64,000 nt of DNA from Flavisolibacter longurius. Lineage in GTDB: Bacteria > Bacteroidota > Bacteroidia > Chitinophagales > Chitinophagaceae. This document shows positions 8,226-16,537 of this stretch, piece by piece (position 1 is the first letter of the stretch; each line of letters opens with the position of its first letter). Where the stretch lies: NCBI GenBank assembly GCA_013327885.1, contig JABUMY010000001.1, positions 62,001 to 126,000 on the forward strand. Direction: 5' to 3'. A program made the translations under genes and the position numbers. The notes under the pieces are model-generated. The model had not been told where the DNA came from and did not search any database. It saw nothing but the letters and a program-made list of their open reading frames with translations.

Positions 8226-11111
8226 ATGAAGAAGTTAGTTACCGGACTGCTTTCCGTCACCTTGCTGGCCTCTGTCGCCATGGGCCAGGCAAAGCTGGTG
8301 GAAAAAGTTACCAAGAATGGCACCGGACTGGTGATCCCGTATGAAAAATATGTGCTGCCCAACGGCCTGACCGTGATCGTGCACGAGGACCGCAGCGATC
8401 CCGTTGTGCATGTGGATGTGACCTACCACGTGGGTTCGGCACGCGAGGAGATCGGCAAATCGGGCTTTGCCCACTTTTTCGAGCACATGATGTTCCAGGG
8501 CAGCGATAACGTGGGCGATGAACAACACTTTAAAATTGTGACTGATGCCGGCGGTACGCTCAACGGAACCACCAACCGCGACCGCACCAATTATTTTGAA
8601 ACCGTGCCGGCCAACCAACTGGAGAAAGCTCTTTGGCTGGAAGCCGACCGCATGGGCTTTTTGTTGGACGCTGTAACACAGAAAAAATTTGAAGTGCAGC
8701 GGGCCACGGTGAAGAACGAACGCGGACAGAACTACGACAACCGTCCTTACGGTTTGCAAAGCGAATACCTGGCGAAGAACCTTTATCCTTACGGTCATCC
8801 TTACTCGTGGTTAACCATCGGTTACCTCGAAGACCTGAACCGCAGCGATGTGAACGACCTGAAGAATTTTTTCCTGCGCTGGTATGGTCCCAACAACGCC
8901 ACGCTGACCATTGGTGGCGATGTGAAAGCCGCCGATGTTTTGAAGCTCGTGCAGCAATATTTTGGATCGATCCCCAGCGGCCCGAAAGTGGCGCCCATGA
9001 AGCCGATGCCGGCCGTGCTGGACAAAGACCGTTACGTAAGCTATGTTGACAACTATGCCCGTGCTTCGCAACTGCGTATTACCTATCCCACGGTGCAGGA
9101 TTATCACCCCGATGGTCCGGCGCTTTCGCTGCTGGCCCAGGTGCTGGGTGGCGGTTTTGGTGGGGGCCGCGGCGGTGGCGGTGCAGCCAACCGTAACTCT
9201 GTTTTTTACCAAACCATGATCAAGCCGCAAAAGGCTTTGCAGGCCAGCGCCAGCAGCCAGGCTTCGGAGTTGGCAGGTGAGTTTTCCATCGCGGTAACGC
9301 CATACCCTGAGAGCAGTCTTGCCGACATGGAAAAGCTGGTGGCCGAAGCCTTTGCCGAATTTGAAAAGCGTGGCGTAACAGCCGAAGACGTGGAGAAATT
9401 CAAAACAAGCTTTGAAGCCCGTACCATCAATAGCCTTGCTTCGGTATCCGGAAAAGTATCGGCCCTGGCCGCTTTTGAAACCTTTACCGGCAACCCCAAC
9501 ATGCTGAAAAAGCTGCTGGACCAGTACAGCAAGCTCACAAAGGAAGACGTGATGCGGGTTTACAACCAATACATCAAAAACAAACCCCGCGTCGTGCTGA
9601 GCACACTGGCCAAAGGCCAGGAGGCAATGGTAGCGGCACCCGATAATTATACCATTGATACGACGGGTTACAAAGCGCCGGATTACGGTTATGCGGGACT
9701 GAAATACAACAAGGCAAAAGACAATTTCGACCGCAGCAAGATCCCGGGCAATGGTCCCAACCCCACGGTAAAAGTGCCCGCATTCTGGCGCAAAGACCAG
9801 CCTAGCGGCATTAAAATGATCGGCACGCAAAACAGCGAAATTCCGGTCGTAACGGTTTCCATTTCCATTCCCGGCGGACACCTGCTGCAGGCCGGTGATC
9901 TTTCCAAAGCGGGACTGGCTTCCTTCTTTGCCCGCATGATGAATGAAGACACAAAGAACTACACCGCCGAACAATTCTCCGAAGAATTGCAAAAGCTGGG
10001 TTCTTCAATCAGCGTGGGCAGCGGCATAGATGCCATTACCATCAACGTGCAATCGTTGAAGAAAAACCTCGACAAAACCCTGGCCCTCGTGGAAGAGCGG
10101 TTGCTGCAGCCGAAGTTCACCGAGGAAAGCTTTAAGCGCCTGCACCGCCAGTCGATGGAAAGCTTCAAGCAAGCCAAGTCGCAACCGGCTTCGGTGGCCA
10201 GCGCTGTTTTTGCCAAACTTAATTACGGCTCCAACCACATCCTGGGTATTGGCGAAGGCGGCACCGAAAAAACCGTTGCCAACATTACCTTGCAGGACAT
10301 TCAGAACTATTACAACAACTACATGACCACGATGGGAACCAAAGTGGTGGTAGTAGGCGATGTAACGCAGGCGGAGATTCTTCCCAAGCTTGCCTTCCTG
10401 GACAAGTTGCCAAAGAAAAAGGTTGTGGTACCGAAAATAGAACCGACACCGGCTGTAGGCAAAACAACGGTGTACATGGTGGATATTCCCAAAGCGGCGC
10501 AATCGGAGTTTCGGGTTGGTTATGCCACCGGGTTAAAGTACGATGCCACCGGCGATTATCACAAAGCCTACCTTACCAACTTCCCGATGGGTGGCAGCTT
10601 TAACAGCCGCATCAACCTTAACCTGCGTGAAGACAAAGGCTGGACCTATGGTGCCCGTTCGGGCTTTAGTGGCGACGACCACTCCGGTGAGTTTAGCTTT
10701 AGCTCCGGCATCAAGGCCAATGCTACCGACAGTGCACTGGTAGAGGTGATGAACGAGTTGAAAAATTATACGACTAATGGCCCTACCGACGAAGAAGTGG
10801 ACTTTATGAAAAATGCCATTGGTCAGCGGGATGCACTGGCCTACGAAACCGGTGTACAAAAGGCAGCGTTTATCCGCCGCATTCTTGACTATAACCTGCC
10901 GGCCAATTATGTAGAGCAGCAGGCGAAGATTTTGCGGAGCATGACGGCTGCGCAAATGAAGGCTGTGGCGCAGAAATACATTCACCCCGATAAAATGAAC
11001 ATCCTGCTGGTGGGTGATAAAGGAAAGATCATCGACGGCGTGAAAAAGCTGGGTTATGATATTGTAGAGCTGGATGCCGATGGCAACCTGGCCAACAAGC
11101 AGGTGTTCTAA
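8226..11111 (+). CDS. Secreted M16 family zinc peptidase (two-unit, pitrilysin-like)
   Basis: A 961-residue periplasmic peptidase with a signal peptide (residues 1-20). The first half is an active M16 unit: inverted zinc motif HFFEH at residues 83-87 and a distal Glu in NERGQ near 165. The M16_C domain follows, containing a Gly-rich insert (GGGFGGGRGGGG) around residue 310. The second half (from about 530) repeats the M16 plus M16_C arrangement without the zinc motif and retains the RxxY-like substrate-binding region in NLREDKGWTYGARS. This is the usual clam-shell architecture in one chain. It probably degrades peptides released in the periplasm. It is transcribed away from the AIM24 gene and ends at a terminator. 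Confidence 0.96.
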   Translation: MKKLVTGLLSVTLLASVAMGQAKLVEKVTKNGTGLVIPYEKYVLPNGLTVIVHEDRSDPVVHVDVTYHVGSAREEIGKSGFAHFFEHMMFQGSDNVGDEQHFKIVTDAGGTLNGTTNRDRTNYFETVPANQLEKALWLEADRMGFLLDAVTQKKFEVQRATVKNERGQNYDNRPYGLQSEYLAKNLYPYGHPYSWLTIGYLEDLNRSDVNDLKNFFLRWYGPNNATLTIGGDVKAADVLKLVQQYFGSIPSGPKVAPMKPMPAVLDKDRYVSYVDNYARASQLRITYPTVQDYHPDGPALSLLAQVLGGGFGGGRGGGGAANRNSVFYQTMIKPQKALQASASSQASELAGEFSIAVTPYPESSLADMEKLVAEAFAEFEKRGVTAEDVEKFKTSFEARTINSLASVSGKVSALAAFETFTGNPNMLKKLLDQYSKLTKEDVMRVYNQYIKNKPRVVLSTLAKGQEAMVAAPDNYTIDTTGYKAPDYGYAGLKYNKAKDNFDRSKIPGNGPNPTVKVPAFWRKDQPSGIKMIGTQNSEIPVVTVSISIPGGHLLQAGDLSKAGLASFFARMMNEDTKNYTAEQFSEELQKLGSSISVGSGIDAITINVQSLKKNLDKTLALVEERLLQPKFTEESFKRLHRQSMESFKQAKSQPASVASAVFAKLNYGSNHILGIGEGGTEKTVANITLQDIQNYYNNYMTTMGTKVVVVGDVTQAEILPKLAFLDKLPKKKVVVPKIEPTPAVGKTTVYMVDIPKAAQSEFRVGYATGLKYDATGDYHKAYLTNFPMGGSFNSRINLNLREDKGWTYGARSGFSGDDHSGEFSFSSGIKANATDSALVEVMNELKNYTTNGPTDEEVDFMKNAIGQRDALAYETGVQKAAFIRRILDYNLPANYVEQQAKILRSMTAAQMKAVAQKYIHPDKMNILLVGDKGKIIDGVKKLGYDIVELDADGNLANKQVF

Positions 11112-11137
11112 ACAAACCTTTCTTCAATGAATAAAAA

Positions 11138-11165
11138 AGGTCCCGCCGAAAAGCGGGACTTTCTT
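11138..11165 (+). terminator. Rho-independent terminator
   Basis: AGGTCCCGC (11138-11146) pairs with GCGGGACTT (11153-11161), one G-T pair, followed by T-rich sequence. It is placed 26 bp after the M16 peptidase stop codon. Confidence 0.85.
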
Positions 11166-11199
11166 TATGTGGTTTGGCAGCAAATGTGCAGGGGTGTAT

Positions 11200-11234
11200 C
11201 AATGAGCAATGAGCAATTGGCAATGGGCAAAATG
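11200..11234. repeat. Degenerate 7-bp tract, unit near CAATGAG
   Basis: Units CAATGAG, CAATGAG, CAATTGG, CAATGGG, CAAAATG in register. It lies between the M16 terminator and the next start codon at 11257. Confidence 0.8.
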
Positions 11235-11256
11235 TAAACTGTTTAAAAAGTAGCAT

Positions 11257-11508
11257 ATGAGTTTAGGTGATGAGCTGTTGAAAAAGATCAATAAGAAGTT
11301 TGAGCCTTCGGCAACGGTGTCGATGCGGTACCGGAGCTACGACCTGGTGCTGGTTACCGATAAAGAAGGCAATGCCGTTCAGTTGTTCATGGGAAAGGCC
11401 AACGACGCCGGTGTGATCAAGGGCGACCGTTATGCCCGGACCCTGAAATACGACCGCGAGGGCCGCCTCATCAAAGACCATTGGGAGCGGAAAGGCAAAG
11501 CGAACTAA
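11257..11508 (+). CDS. Conserved-looking small protein, unknown
   Basis: An 83-residue soluble protein with an amphipathic N-terminal helix (LGDELLKKINKKF) followed by alternating hydrophobic strands (SMRYRSYDLVLVTDKEGNAVQLFMG) and a charged C-terminus rich in Lys/Arg. Composition and codon use match the surrounding genes, so it is very probably real. I do not recognise a family, and no catalytic motif stands out. It sits 22 bp after a 7-bp repeat tract and shares direction with the tiny membrane protein at 11565, with which it may be co-transcribed. Confidence 0.7.
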   Translation: MSLGDELLKKINKKFEPSATVSMRYRSYDLVLVTDKEGNAVQLFMGKANDAGVIKGDRYARTLKYDREGRLIKDHWERKGKAN

Positions 11509-11564
11509 TATCACTCCGGTAGGAATGGCACTATTTTACGTAGTAGTATATAAAACAATGTCTT

Positions 11565-11684
11565 ATGGTAGTTCCCTTTATAGCCTTATTGATCGTGTTG
11601 ATCCTCGTGATCCGTTTTCTTGTGCTTGCCAACAAAAAGAAAAGCCAGGGCACTGATTTAGGCGACAGCCGGGCCGGGGCGTAG
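11565..11684 (+). CDS. Tiny single-pass membrane protein
   Basis: A 39-residue frame beginning MVVPFIALLIVLILVIRFLVLANKK-like: one strong hydrophobic helix at the N-terminus, a positively charged KKKS stop-transfer patch and a short polar tail. This is the pattern of a real small membrane protein and not of random sequence. It lies 56 bp downstream of the 83-residue protein gene. No family is recognised and there is no experimental support. Confidence 0.45.
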   Translation: MVVPFIALLIVLILVIRFLVLANKKKSQGTDLGDSRAGA

Positions 11685-11687
11685 ATA

Positions 11688-11722
11688 CGTGAAACGAGAA
11701 ACGGCAAACGAGAGACGGGAGT
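11688..11722. repeat. Degenerate 7-bp tract, unit near CGAGAAA
   Basis: Units CGTGAAA, CGAGAAA, CGGCAAA, CGAGAGA, CGGGAGT. It starts 4 bp after the tiny membrane protein stop; an inverted counterpart lies at 11801-11863. Confidence 0.85.
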
Positions 11723-11763
11723 GTTATTTATTTACACACTGTTTTGCGTTAGCGTGTCGGCTG

Positions 11764-11798
11764 TTCAACTCGTGAACCTGTAAACTTGTGAACTGACC
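11764..11798. repeat. Degenerate 7-bp tract, units like CGTGAAC
   Basis: Units TTCAACT, CGTGAAC, CTGTAAA, CTTGTGA, ACTGACC. Weaker register than its neighbours; it lies directly before the longer tract at 11801. Confidence 0.5.
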
Positions 11799-11800
11799 CC

Positions 11801-11863
11801 GTCTCTCGTCTGACGTCTAACTTTTTTCGTTTATCGTCTCACGTTTTTCGTTTGCCGTCCTCA
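11801..11863. repeat. Long degenerate 7-bp tract, units GTYTNNC
   Basis: Nine units in perfect 7-bp register, from GTCTCTC and GTCTGAC through GTTTATC, GTCTCAC and GTTTGCC to GTCCTCA. It runs up to the stop codon of the minus-strand DUF2330 gene and is inverted relative to the tract at 11688. Confidence 0.88.
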
Positions 11864-14155
11864 TTTTCTGAGCCGTGCATGCAGGCCAAGCGTTAGCAGA
11901 AGGCTAATGCCCAGGATAGGCAGCCAGGAAGGCGTTTCGCTGCCTGCTCTCTGGCTGGCCGCGGCGTACAAAGCTTCTCTGGGAAGGCCTTCTTCTTTTG
12001 CGGCGGTAAGGTCCCAGTCGGTTTGCGATTTGCCCGTTAAGTAACCCAGCATTTCCATCTCGTTCTGTCGTCTCTCTTTCAGGCTTTTGATGTATTGTTT
12101 TCCCTCTTTGCAATCCAGGTCGCCCGTTGCCGGGTGTGTTACAATATAGCGTGCCTGGAAGTTGTCGCTATTGGGTGTGACCTGGAAAATGAGGTCCTGC
12201 GGAAAAGCGGTGCGGTTATAACGGACATGCAAACGCGTAAAAAATACATCTTCCCTTTCTGCTGCGTTTTCGTTTTTCCGGGAGGGATTCATCCACCACA
12301 CGCCGGCCTGCAACAGGTCCTGTTGCGAAGGCGCTTCGGCCACACAGGGGTCGCATTTTAAAAAGTTCTTTGGGCTTACATCCCAGGCGTATTCCAGTAG
12401 GGCCACCGACCTGCCTTCCCGCTGCCACTGGTGCTGGAAAAGGTTGCTGTAAAAACTGCTGAAATTGTTTTTTACAAACAGCGGAATGTTCTTTCCGGTA
12501 GGCACTTCTACCGTACGGTAATTGATGCATTCGATCCGGCCCCTTTTTGAAAAGCCATACACGACCATGTCCTGGTCGCCATCTGCATTGGCCATGCCCA
12601 GGCGGATGGGCAGCATGAATTTTGGCGAGCTAAAACGGATCTGGATAGGTCGTAGAAAATCATTTCCCAGCCTTTTCATGGCAGCCTCGTTTACTTTCAC
12701 CACAAAAAATTTCAGGTTGCTCCTGATATAAGGCTCCAGTACACCGACGGCGCCTTTCGGAATTTTATAGCCGTTTTCATCCAGCCACTGTTGCAGCCCT
12801 TCCGATTCTTTGGCGCTCAGGATCAGGATATCGTATTCACCCACCAGGTACCTGGCTTCAATGGTTACCTTTCGCCGGGCTGCTTCCATCTGCACGGAAG
12901 GTGCTGTAGTGGTGGCCCGCATCTCCACGGCACTGTCCATGACCAGGTATTCCCGGGTCTCGCAGGGATTCTCATCGTAATACTCCACCAACCTTGGCTG
13001 GCTGTAATTGTCCAGTGTTTTAAAAATAGCTTGATCAACCACCTTGATGTCGTTTTGCTGCAACACTACGGGCACAGGCACCACCATGGCAAAATCTTTC
13101 AGGGATCCTTTAAAATCATTGTACATCGTAATGACGTTCTCGTTGCCATCCCGAACAAGGATCACCTGAGAGGTTTTGTTCTTCAGCGTACCATCGGCCT
13201 TGCTCACATAAAAACCACAAAAGGCAAGGGCTTCGTAGGTCAGAAAACCAAGCAGCAGGACCGTTGCCGCAAGTTTTTTTGAAAGGGAATGAGAAAAGAG
13301 GGTTAAAAAAGGGGAGCGGCGAATTGAATTTTTCTCCCACTGAAAACGCTCGGCTTTAAAAATGCGGTCGAGAAGGGGTACCAACGGCGCAGCCGCCACC
13401 AGCACCCAAATAACGGTATTGTACTGCCATTTGAAAACCGACAAATAAAACGCGACAGCGGCAATGAGCAGGGCCCATACCATCCTGGCAAACGGGTGAT
13501 CAGGCGAGGTTTTGGGATCGGAGATCATAAAGAAAGAAAACAGGAGCAGGCTGCCTGTGCTGATGGCATGGACAAAATGATCAAGCGGCCAGCCAAGGTA
13601 GACCACCTGCCGCCAGTACAGCAAGCCCACAAACGTGAGGAGAAAAGCGAGGCTTACATCCAGCTTTTGCACCCGGGTAACAACGATGGTTCCCAGTGTG
13701 GCCACAAAGAAAAAGATCACTGTATTGCTGCCCCATTGCGCCGGCGACAGCCAGGCGTTGCTCGTCAGCAGCAGCGTAGCCACAATGCCAAAGGCCGATG
13801 GGTTGAAGAGGTGCTTTTGCCGGTATCGAAAAGCGTATTTCGAACCAACCGTGGCAAAGGCGGCCAGCAGGCTAACCGTCCATGCATTGGTTTTTAAGAG
13901 CAGGCAAAGGCCCATGGCGCTGATCAGCACACTAAAGCCCCAACGGTTAAAGCCCTCCTTTCCCAGGAAGGGAATTAGTTTTCGCTGGCGAAGGCTTTCA
14001 AAGCCATAACTAAAAAACAGGCAACCGAAAATGGAAAGCGCATAGTGAGCCCAGTCGGCTTGCCAGTGAAGAAACACGAGACCGTAAAGAAGAAAAATTG
14101 CCTGGAAGATAACCTGGAAGTACCGGGGGTCGGGGGAGGTTTTTTGTTGTTGCAT
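11861..14155 (-). CDS. RnfD/NqrB-like membrane region fused to DUF2330
   Basis: A 764-residue protein with two parts. Residues about 15-310 form roughly nine transmembrane helices and contain HLFNPSAFGIVATLLL, which resembles the NPS motif of RnfD/NqrB-type subunits of Na+-translocating electron-transport complexes, and a later MISDPKTSPD segment also typical of that family. A further helix near 305-325 leads into a large extracytoplasmic domain matching DUF2330: CGFYVSKADGTLKNKTSQVILVRDG, FAMVVPVPVVL, and a conserved DENPCE. A final hydrophobic helix and an RLRK tail anchor the C-terminus. No Rnf or Nqr partner genes are nearby, so electron transport is only a possibility. The stop codon abuts a long 7-bp repeat tract. 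Confidence 0.75.
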   Translation of the reverse strand: MQQQKTSPDPRYFQVIFQAIFLLYGLVFLHWQADWAHYALSIFGCLFFSYGFESLRQRKLIPFLGKEGFNRWGFSVLISAMGLCLLLKTNAWTVSLLAAFATVGSKYAFRYRQKHLFNPSAFGIVATLLLTSNAWLSPAQWGSNTVIFFFVATLGTIVVTRVQKLDVSLAFLLTFVGLLYWRQVVYLGWPLDHFVHAISTGSLLLFSFFMISDPKTSPDHPFARMVWALLIAAVAFYLSVFKWQYNTVIWVLVAAAPLVPLLDRIFKAERFQWEKNSIRRSPFLTLFSHSLSKKLAATVLLLGFLTYEALAFCGFYVSKADGTLKNKTSQVILVRDGNENVITMYNDFKGSLKDFAMVVPVPVVLQQNDIKVVDQAIFKTLDNYSQPRLVEYYDENPCETREYLVMDSAVEMRATTTAPSVQMEAARRKVTIEARYLVGEYDILILSAKESEGLQQWLDENGYKIPKGAVGVLEPYIRSNLKFFVVKVNEAAMKRLGNDFLRPIQIRFSSPKFMLPIRLGMANADGDQDMVVYGFSKRGRIECINYRTVEVPTGKNIPLFVKNNFSSFYSNLFQHQWQREGRSVALLEYAWDVSPKNFLKCDPCVAEAPSQQDLLQAGVWWMNPSRKNENAAEREDVFFTRLHVRYNRTAFPQDLIFQVTPNSDNFQARYIVTHPATGDLDCKEGKQYIKSLKERRQNEMEMLGYLTGKSQTDWDLTAAKEEGLPREALYAAASQRAGSETPSWLPILGISLLLTLGLHARLRK

Positions 14156-14317
14156 CGCAGCTCTTTTTCGCTAGGATGAATGGCCTGCAACAATTACACA
14201 GGAAACACAAAAATAATTTGATAGGATTCGACAAACGATACTTGCTTTCTTCAACTCCTTTCCTCCCAAGCTCCGTGCGAAAATTCCTTTGCGCAACAAA
14301 CAACTGAAATGAAAAAA

Positions 14318-14335
14318 GACACGCCATGGCGTGTC
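14318..14335. repeat. Perfect 18-bp palindrome
   Basis: GACACGCCATGGCGTGTC, perfectly self-complementary and preceded by an A-run, in the gap between the minus-strand genes at 14155 and 14360. It may be a terminator for the upstream DUF1801 gene or a member of a dispersed palindromic repeat. Confidence 0.7.
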
Positions 14336-14359
14336 CCTACAAATGCCATTTAAAAACGG

Positions 14360-14815
14360 TCAACGTTTTAATACGCTTTCGTATACCTGTATCCATTCGT
14401 CAGGCGTCACCTTTTGCATCAGTTCCCCAATCAATTGGTAAGGGATCTGTTCGGGCTTTTTGAAGCGGATACAGCTTTTGCCCATATCCAGCTTTGTTTT
14501 GCTATGCTTCGGGTATTCATCCTGGAACCACTGTAAAAGGGTAGGCATGGCCGTTAGTCCCATGTGGTAAAGGGCAATAAAATTTTTTTGCGAAGCAAGG
14601 CTTACAAAAGGAAGGGGCTGTTTGGGATCGCAATGATAACCTGCCGGGTAATAACTGTGCGGCACCACGTAACCCAACATACCATAGGCCATGCCTTCGC
14701 TAAACCCTTCGGGAAGATTGTTGAGGATGGTTTCACGCAACTGGCTTACCGCCACTTTGCGATCGGCCGGTAGGGAGTCGAGGTATTCCGTTGCCGATGC
14801 GGCTGTTGACGTCAT
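14360..14815 (-). CDS. DUF1801 domain protein
   Basis: A 151-residue cytoplasmic protein of the DUF1801 (YdhG-like) family. Its features are the N-terminal segment ATEYLDSLPADRKVAVSQLRETI, the central GFSEGMAYGMLGYVVPHSYYP with the conserved glycine-aromatic pattern, FVSLASQKNFIALYHMG, and GKSCIRFKKPEQIPYQLIGELM. The fold is a small alpha/beta sandwich; the biochemical role is not established. It reads in the same direction as the RRM gene upstream, but a long hairpin separates the two. Confidence 0.9.
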   Translation of the reverse strand: MTSTAASATEYLDSLPADRKVAVSQLRETILNNLPEGFSEGMAYGMLGYVVPHSYYPAGYHCDPKQPLPFVSLASQKNFIALYHMGLTAMPTLLQWFQDEYPKHSKTKLDMGKSCIRFKKPEQIPYQLIGELMQKVTPDEWIQVYESVLKR

Positions 14816-14838
14816 AAGCAGGGATTAGGAGGTAAAAT

Positions 14839-14907
14839 AAAAGTCAAAAGTAAAAACAGGGCTGCCTTCCGGCAGAACCCTTAAATGCATTTTTACTTTT
14901 GACTTTT
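14839..14907 (-). terminator. Long inverted repeat with terminator-like core
   Basis: AAAAGTCAAAAGTAAAAA at 14839-14856 is repeated inverted at 14890-14907, enclosing a GGGCTGCC-TTCC-GGCAGAACCC hairpin (14859-14880). The outer arms show the same 7-bp periodicity (AAAAGTC, AAAAGTA) as other tracts in this window. It is placed just downstream of the RRM gene on the minus strand. Confidence 0.7.
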
Positions 14908-14914
14908 CTATGTA

Positions 14915-15415
14915 TTAATAGCGTCTGTCTTTGTCGCCGCTGTTGTAGCCACCGCCACCACTGTAGCCACCGCCGCCGCGGTTACCACCGTAGCCGCCGC
15001 CACCACCTTTGTTGTAGCCGCCACCGCCGCCGCTTCCACCCCCATAACCACCACGGTTGCCGCCGCCACCGCCGTAGCCGCCGCTACCGCCACCGTAACC
15101 ACCGCCACCGCGATTGCCACCACCATAGCCGCCGCTTCCGCCGCCACCACGATAGCCACCGCCACCACCGCCGCGGTTTTCTTCGGCTTTTTTCACTACC
15201 AGTTGTTTTTTGCCAAAGGCAATGTCTTTCAGGTGCTCAATGGCATCCAGGCCATCCTGTTCGTTCTGCATTTCTACAAATCCGAACCCGCGGCTTTTGC
15301 CGGTTTCTTTATCCAGCGTCACTTTAGCGGAAATAAGGGGACCAAATTTTTCAAAAATCTCCACCAATTCATCGTCATACAAATCATAGGGAAGACCAGC
15401 AACAAAAAGTTTCAT
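14915..15415 (-). CDS. Glycine-rich RNA-binding protein with one RRM
   Basis: A 166-residue RNA-binding protein. Residues about 1-80 form an RNA recognition motif with RNP2 (LFVAGLP, about residues 3-9) and RNP1 (SRGFGFVEM, about 43-51). Both carry the expected aromatic residues for stacking on RNA bases. The C-terminal half is a Gly/Tyr/Arg low-complexity tail of GGGGYGG and GGNRGG repeats ending in DKDRRY, resembling the disordered tails of cyanobacterial and Bacteroidota cold-inducible RRM proteins. It probably binds single-stranded RNA as a chaperone and could phase-separate. I use ATG at 15413-15415; a TTG two codons upstream is less likely. Confidence 0.93.
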   Translation of the reverse strand: MKLFVAGLPYDLYDDELVEIFEKFGPLISAKVTLDKETGKSRGFGFVEMQNEQDGLDAIEHLKDIAFGKKQLVVKKAEENRGGGGGGYRGGGGSGGYGGGNRGGGGYGGGSGGYGGGGGNRGGYGGGSGGGGGYNKGGGGGYGGNRGGGGYSGGGGYNSGDKDRRY

Positions 15416-15421
15416 AATCAA

Positions 15422-15784
15422 AATTGAACTTTAAAAGTACAAAACTTCTCCAACGGTAAAAGCGTCAAAAGGGCTTTTAACGGAAATAGCAAGAAAATTA
15501 AGGGCCTGTTTGTTTTCGATCAAAGAAAAAAAGGATGCCTGGAGCTGCTTGCCAGCCTGGTAAGACTGAAAACCAGCAGTGATATATGTCGGAAGCATTT
15601 TGTATAGGTCCGGTGGTGACGGGTAGAGCATTCCTGCTGTTATCCGAAAGGGAAGTTCGCCGGTTGACTAGCCTGGCGTTTTCTTTTCTGCGAACCGGCT
15701 TCCCCAATTGCTGTTGAAGTTTGGAGCGCTATTCTATCCCGTTTTTAAATCGTTTTGTCCCTTTTTCCCCGGCTTGTGAATTGC
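15422..15784. other. Intergenic region between divergent genes
   Basis: About 360 bp between the RRM gene (minus) and the beta-barrel operon (plus). A short minus-strand frame near 15431-15631 has no protein-like features and most likely represents the 5' untranslated region of the RRM mRNA. No hairpin of note and no clear promoter pair were found. Confidence 0.45.
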
Positions 15785-16537
15785 ATGGGTCTGGTAAAAT
15801 CATTTTTTCTGAAAACAAAAGCATCGCTAAAAAAGATCACGCTGTTCTTCTTTTGGGCTTTTCTGGCTGCGCAGGCAACCGCGCAGGATTTTCCCATCGA
15901 AGGGCAGAAGCGCATTTATTTTCCCTATCCCATGGACCGTGGCTGGCAAACCTCCATCGGCTTTACGGCCACTACCATGAACCGAGACATCACCGAAGAA
16001 GCACACTTTCGCCTTCCTGCCATTGACCTGCACGTGTTGCGCAACCTTGGCGGAAAGTTTTACCTCGATGGCCGCATCAATGCCCAGGTACTGCAAAACC
16101 TGGTGAGCATCGGGCCACGCTGGGCCACGCCGCTGAGCGACCGCCTTTCGCTTTCGCTGGGCAATGACATTGCTTACTGGTTTGGCCGCATCAACATAGC
16201 CGGTATCCGCACCCGTGGACATGGCTTGCAGAACTACCCCAATGTTTCGTTTGGCTACCGGTTCAACAAAAAGATCCTCCTTACCCTGCGGGCCGAATCG
16301 ATCATGAACCTGGATGTACGCACCTATGCCGGTGAAACCGAAGTGGAATCGAACTACAAGCTTTTCAGCGGGTCGGCCTACAGCGTTTTCCTGGAGCAGC
16401 CGTTTGCCGGCAGCAAAAGCATGACGCTTGGCTTCCGGGCCATGTACACCAACTACCTCTGGCAAACCTGGACGCTGTTTGAAAACTACGACCGTAACCT
16501 CTTTTTCCCACAAGTAATCGTTGGCCTTATCTTATGA
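15785..16537 (+). CDS. Outer-membrane beta-barrel-like protein, unknown
   Basis: A 250-residue secreted protein. A long signal peptide (about residues 1-34, ending in AQATAQ) is followed by alternating hydrophobic/polar strands with aromatic girdles, for example LRNLGGKFYLDGRINAQVL, DRLSLSLGNDIAYWFGRINIAG and YPNVSFGYRFNKKILLTLRAES, and a C-terminal strand ending VIVGLIL. This pattern fits a small outer-membrane barrel. I do not recognise a specific family. It is the first gene of an operon: its stop overlaps the start of the phosphodiesterase gene by four bases (ATGA). The start is the ATG at 15785, which leaves a conventional signal peptide. Confidence 0.75.
   Translation: MGLVKSFFLKTKASLKKITLFFFWAFLAAQATAQDFPIEGQKRIYFPYPMDRGWQTSIGFTATTMNRDITEEAHFRLPAIDLHVLRNLGGKFYLDGRINAQVLQNLVSIGPRWATPLSDRLSLSLGNDIAYWFGRINIAGIRTRGHGLQNYPNVSFGYRFNKKILLTLRAESIMNLDVRTYAGETEVESNYKLFSGSAYSVFLEQPFAGSKSMTLGFRAMYTNYLWQTWTLFENYDRNLFFPQVIVGLIL

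Noticed and set aside
14908-15168. Ala/Val-rich frames inside the glycine-rich tail of the RRM gene
   Set aside because: They are frame shadows of the GGN/GGY codon repeats.
15431-15631. A 66-codon minus-strand frame upstream of the RRM gene
   Set aside because: No protein-like composition, no ribosome-binding context, and position fits a 5' untranslated region.
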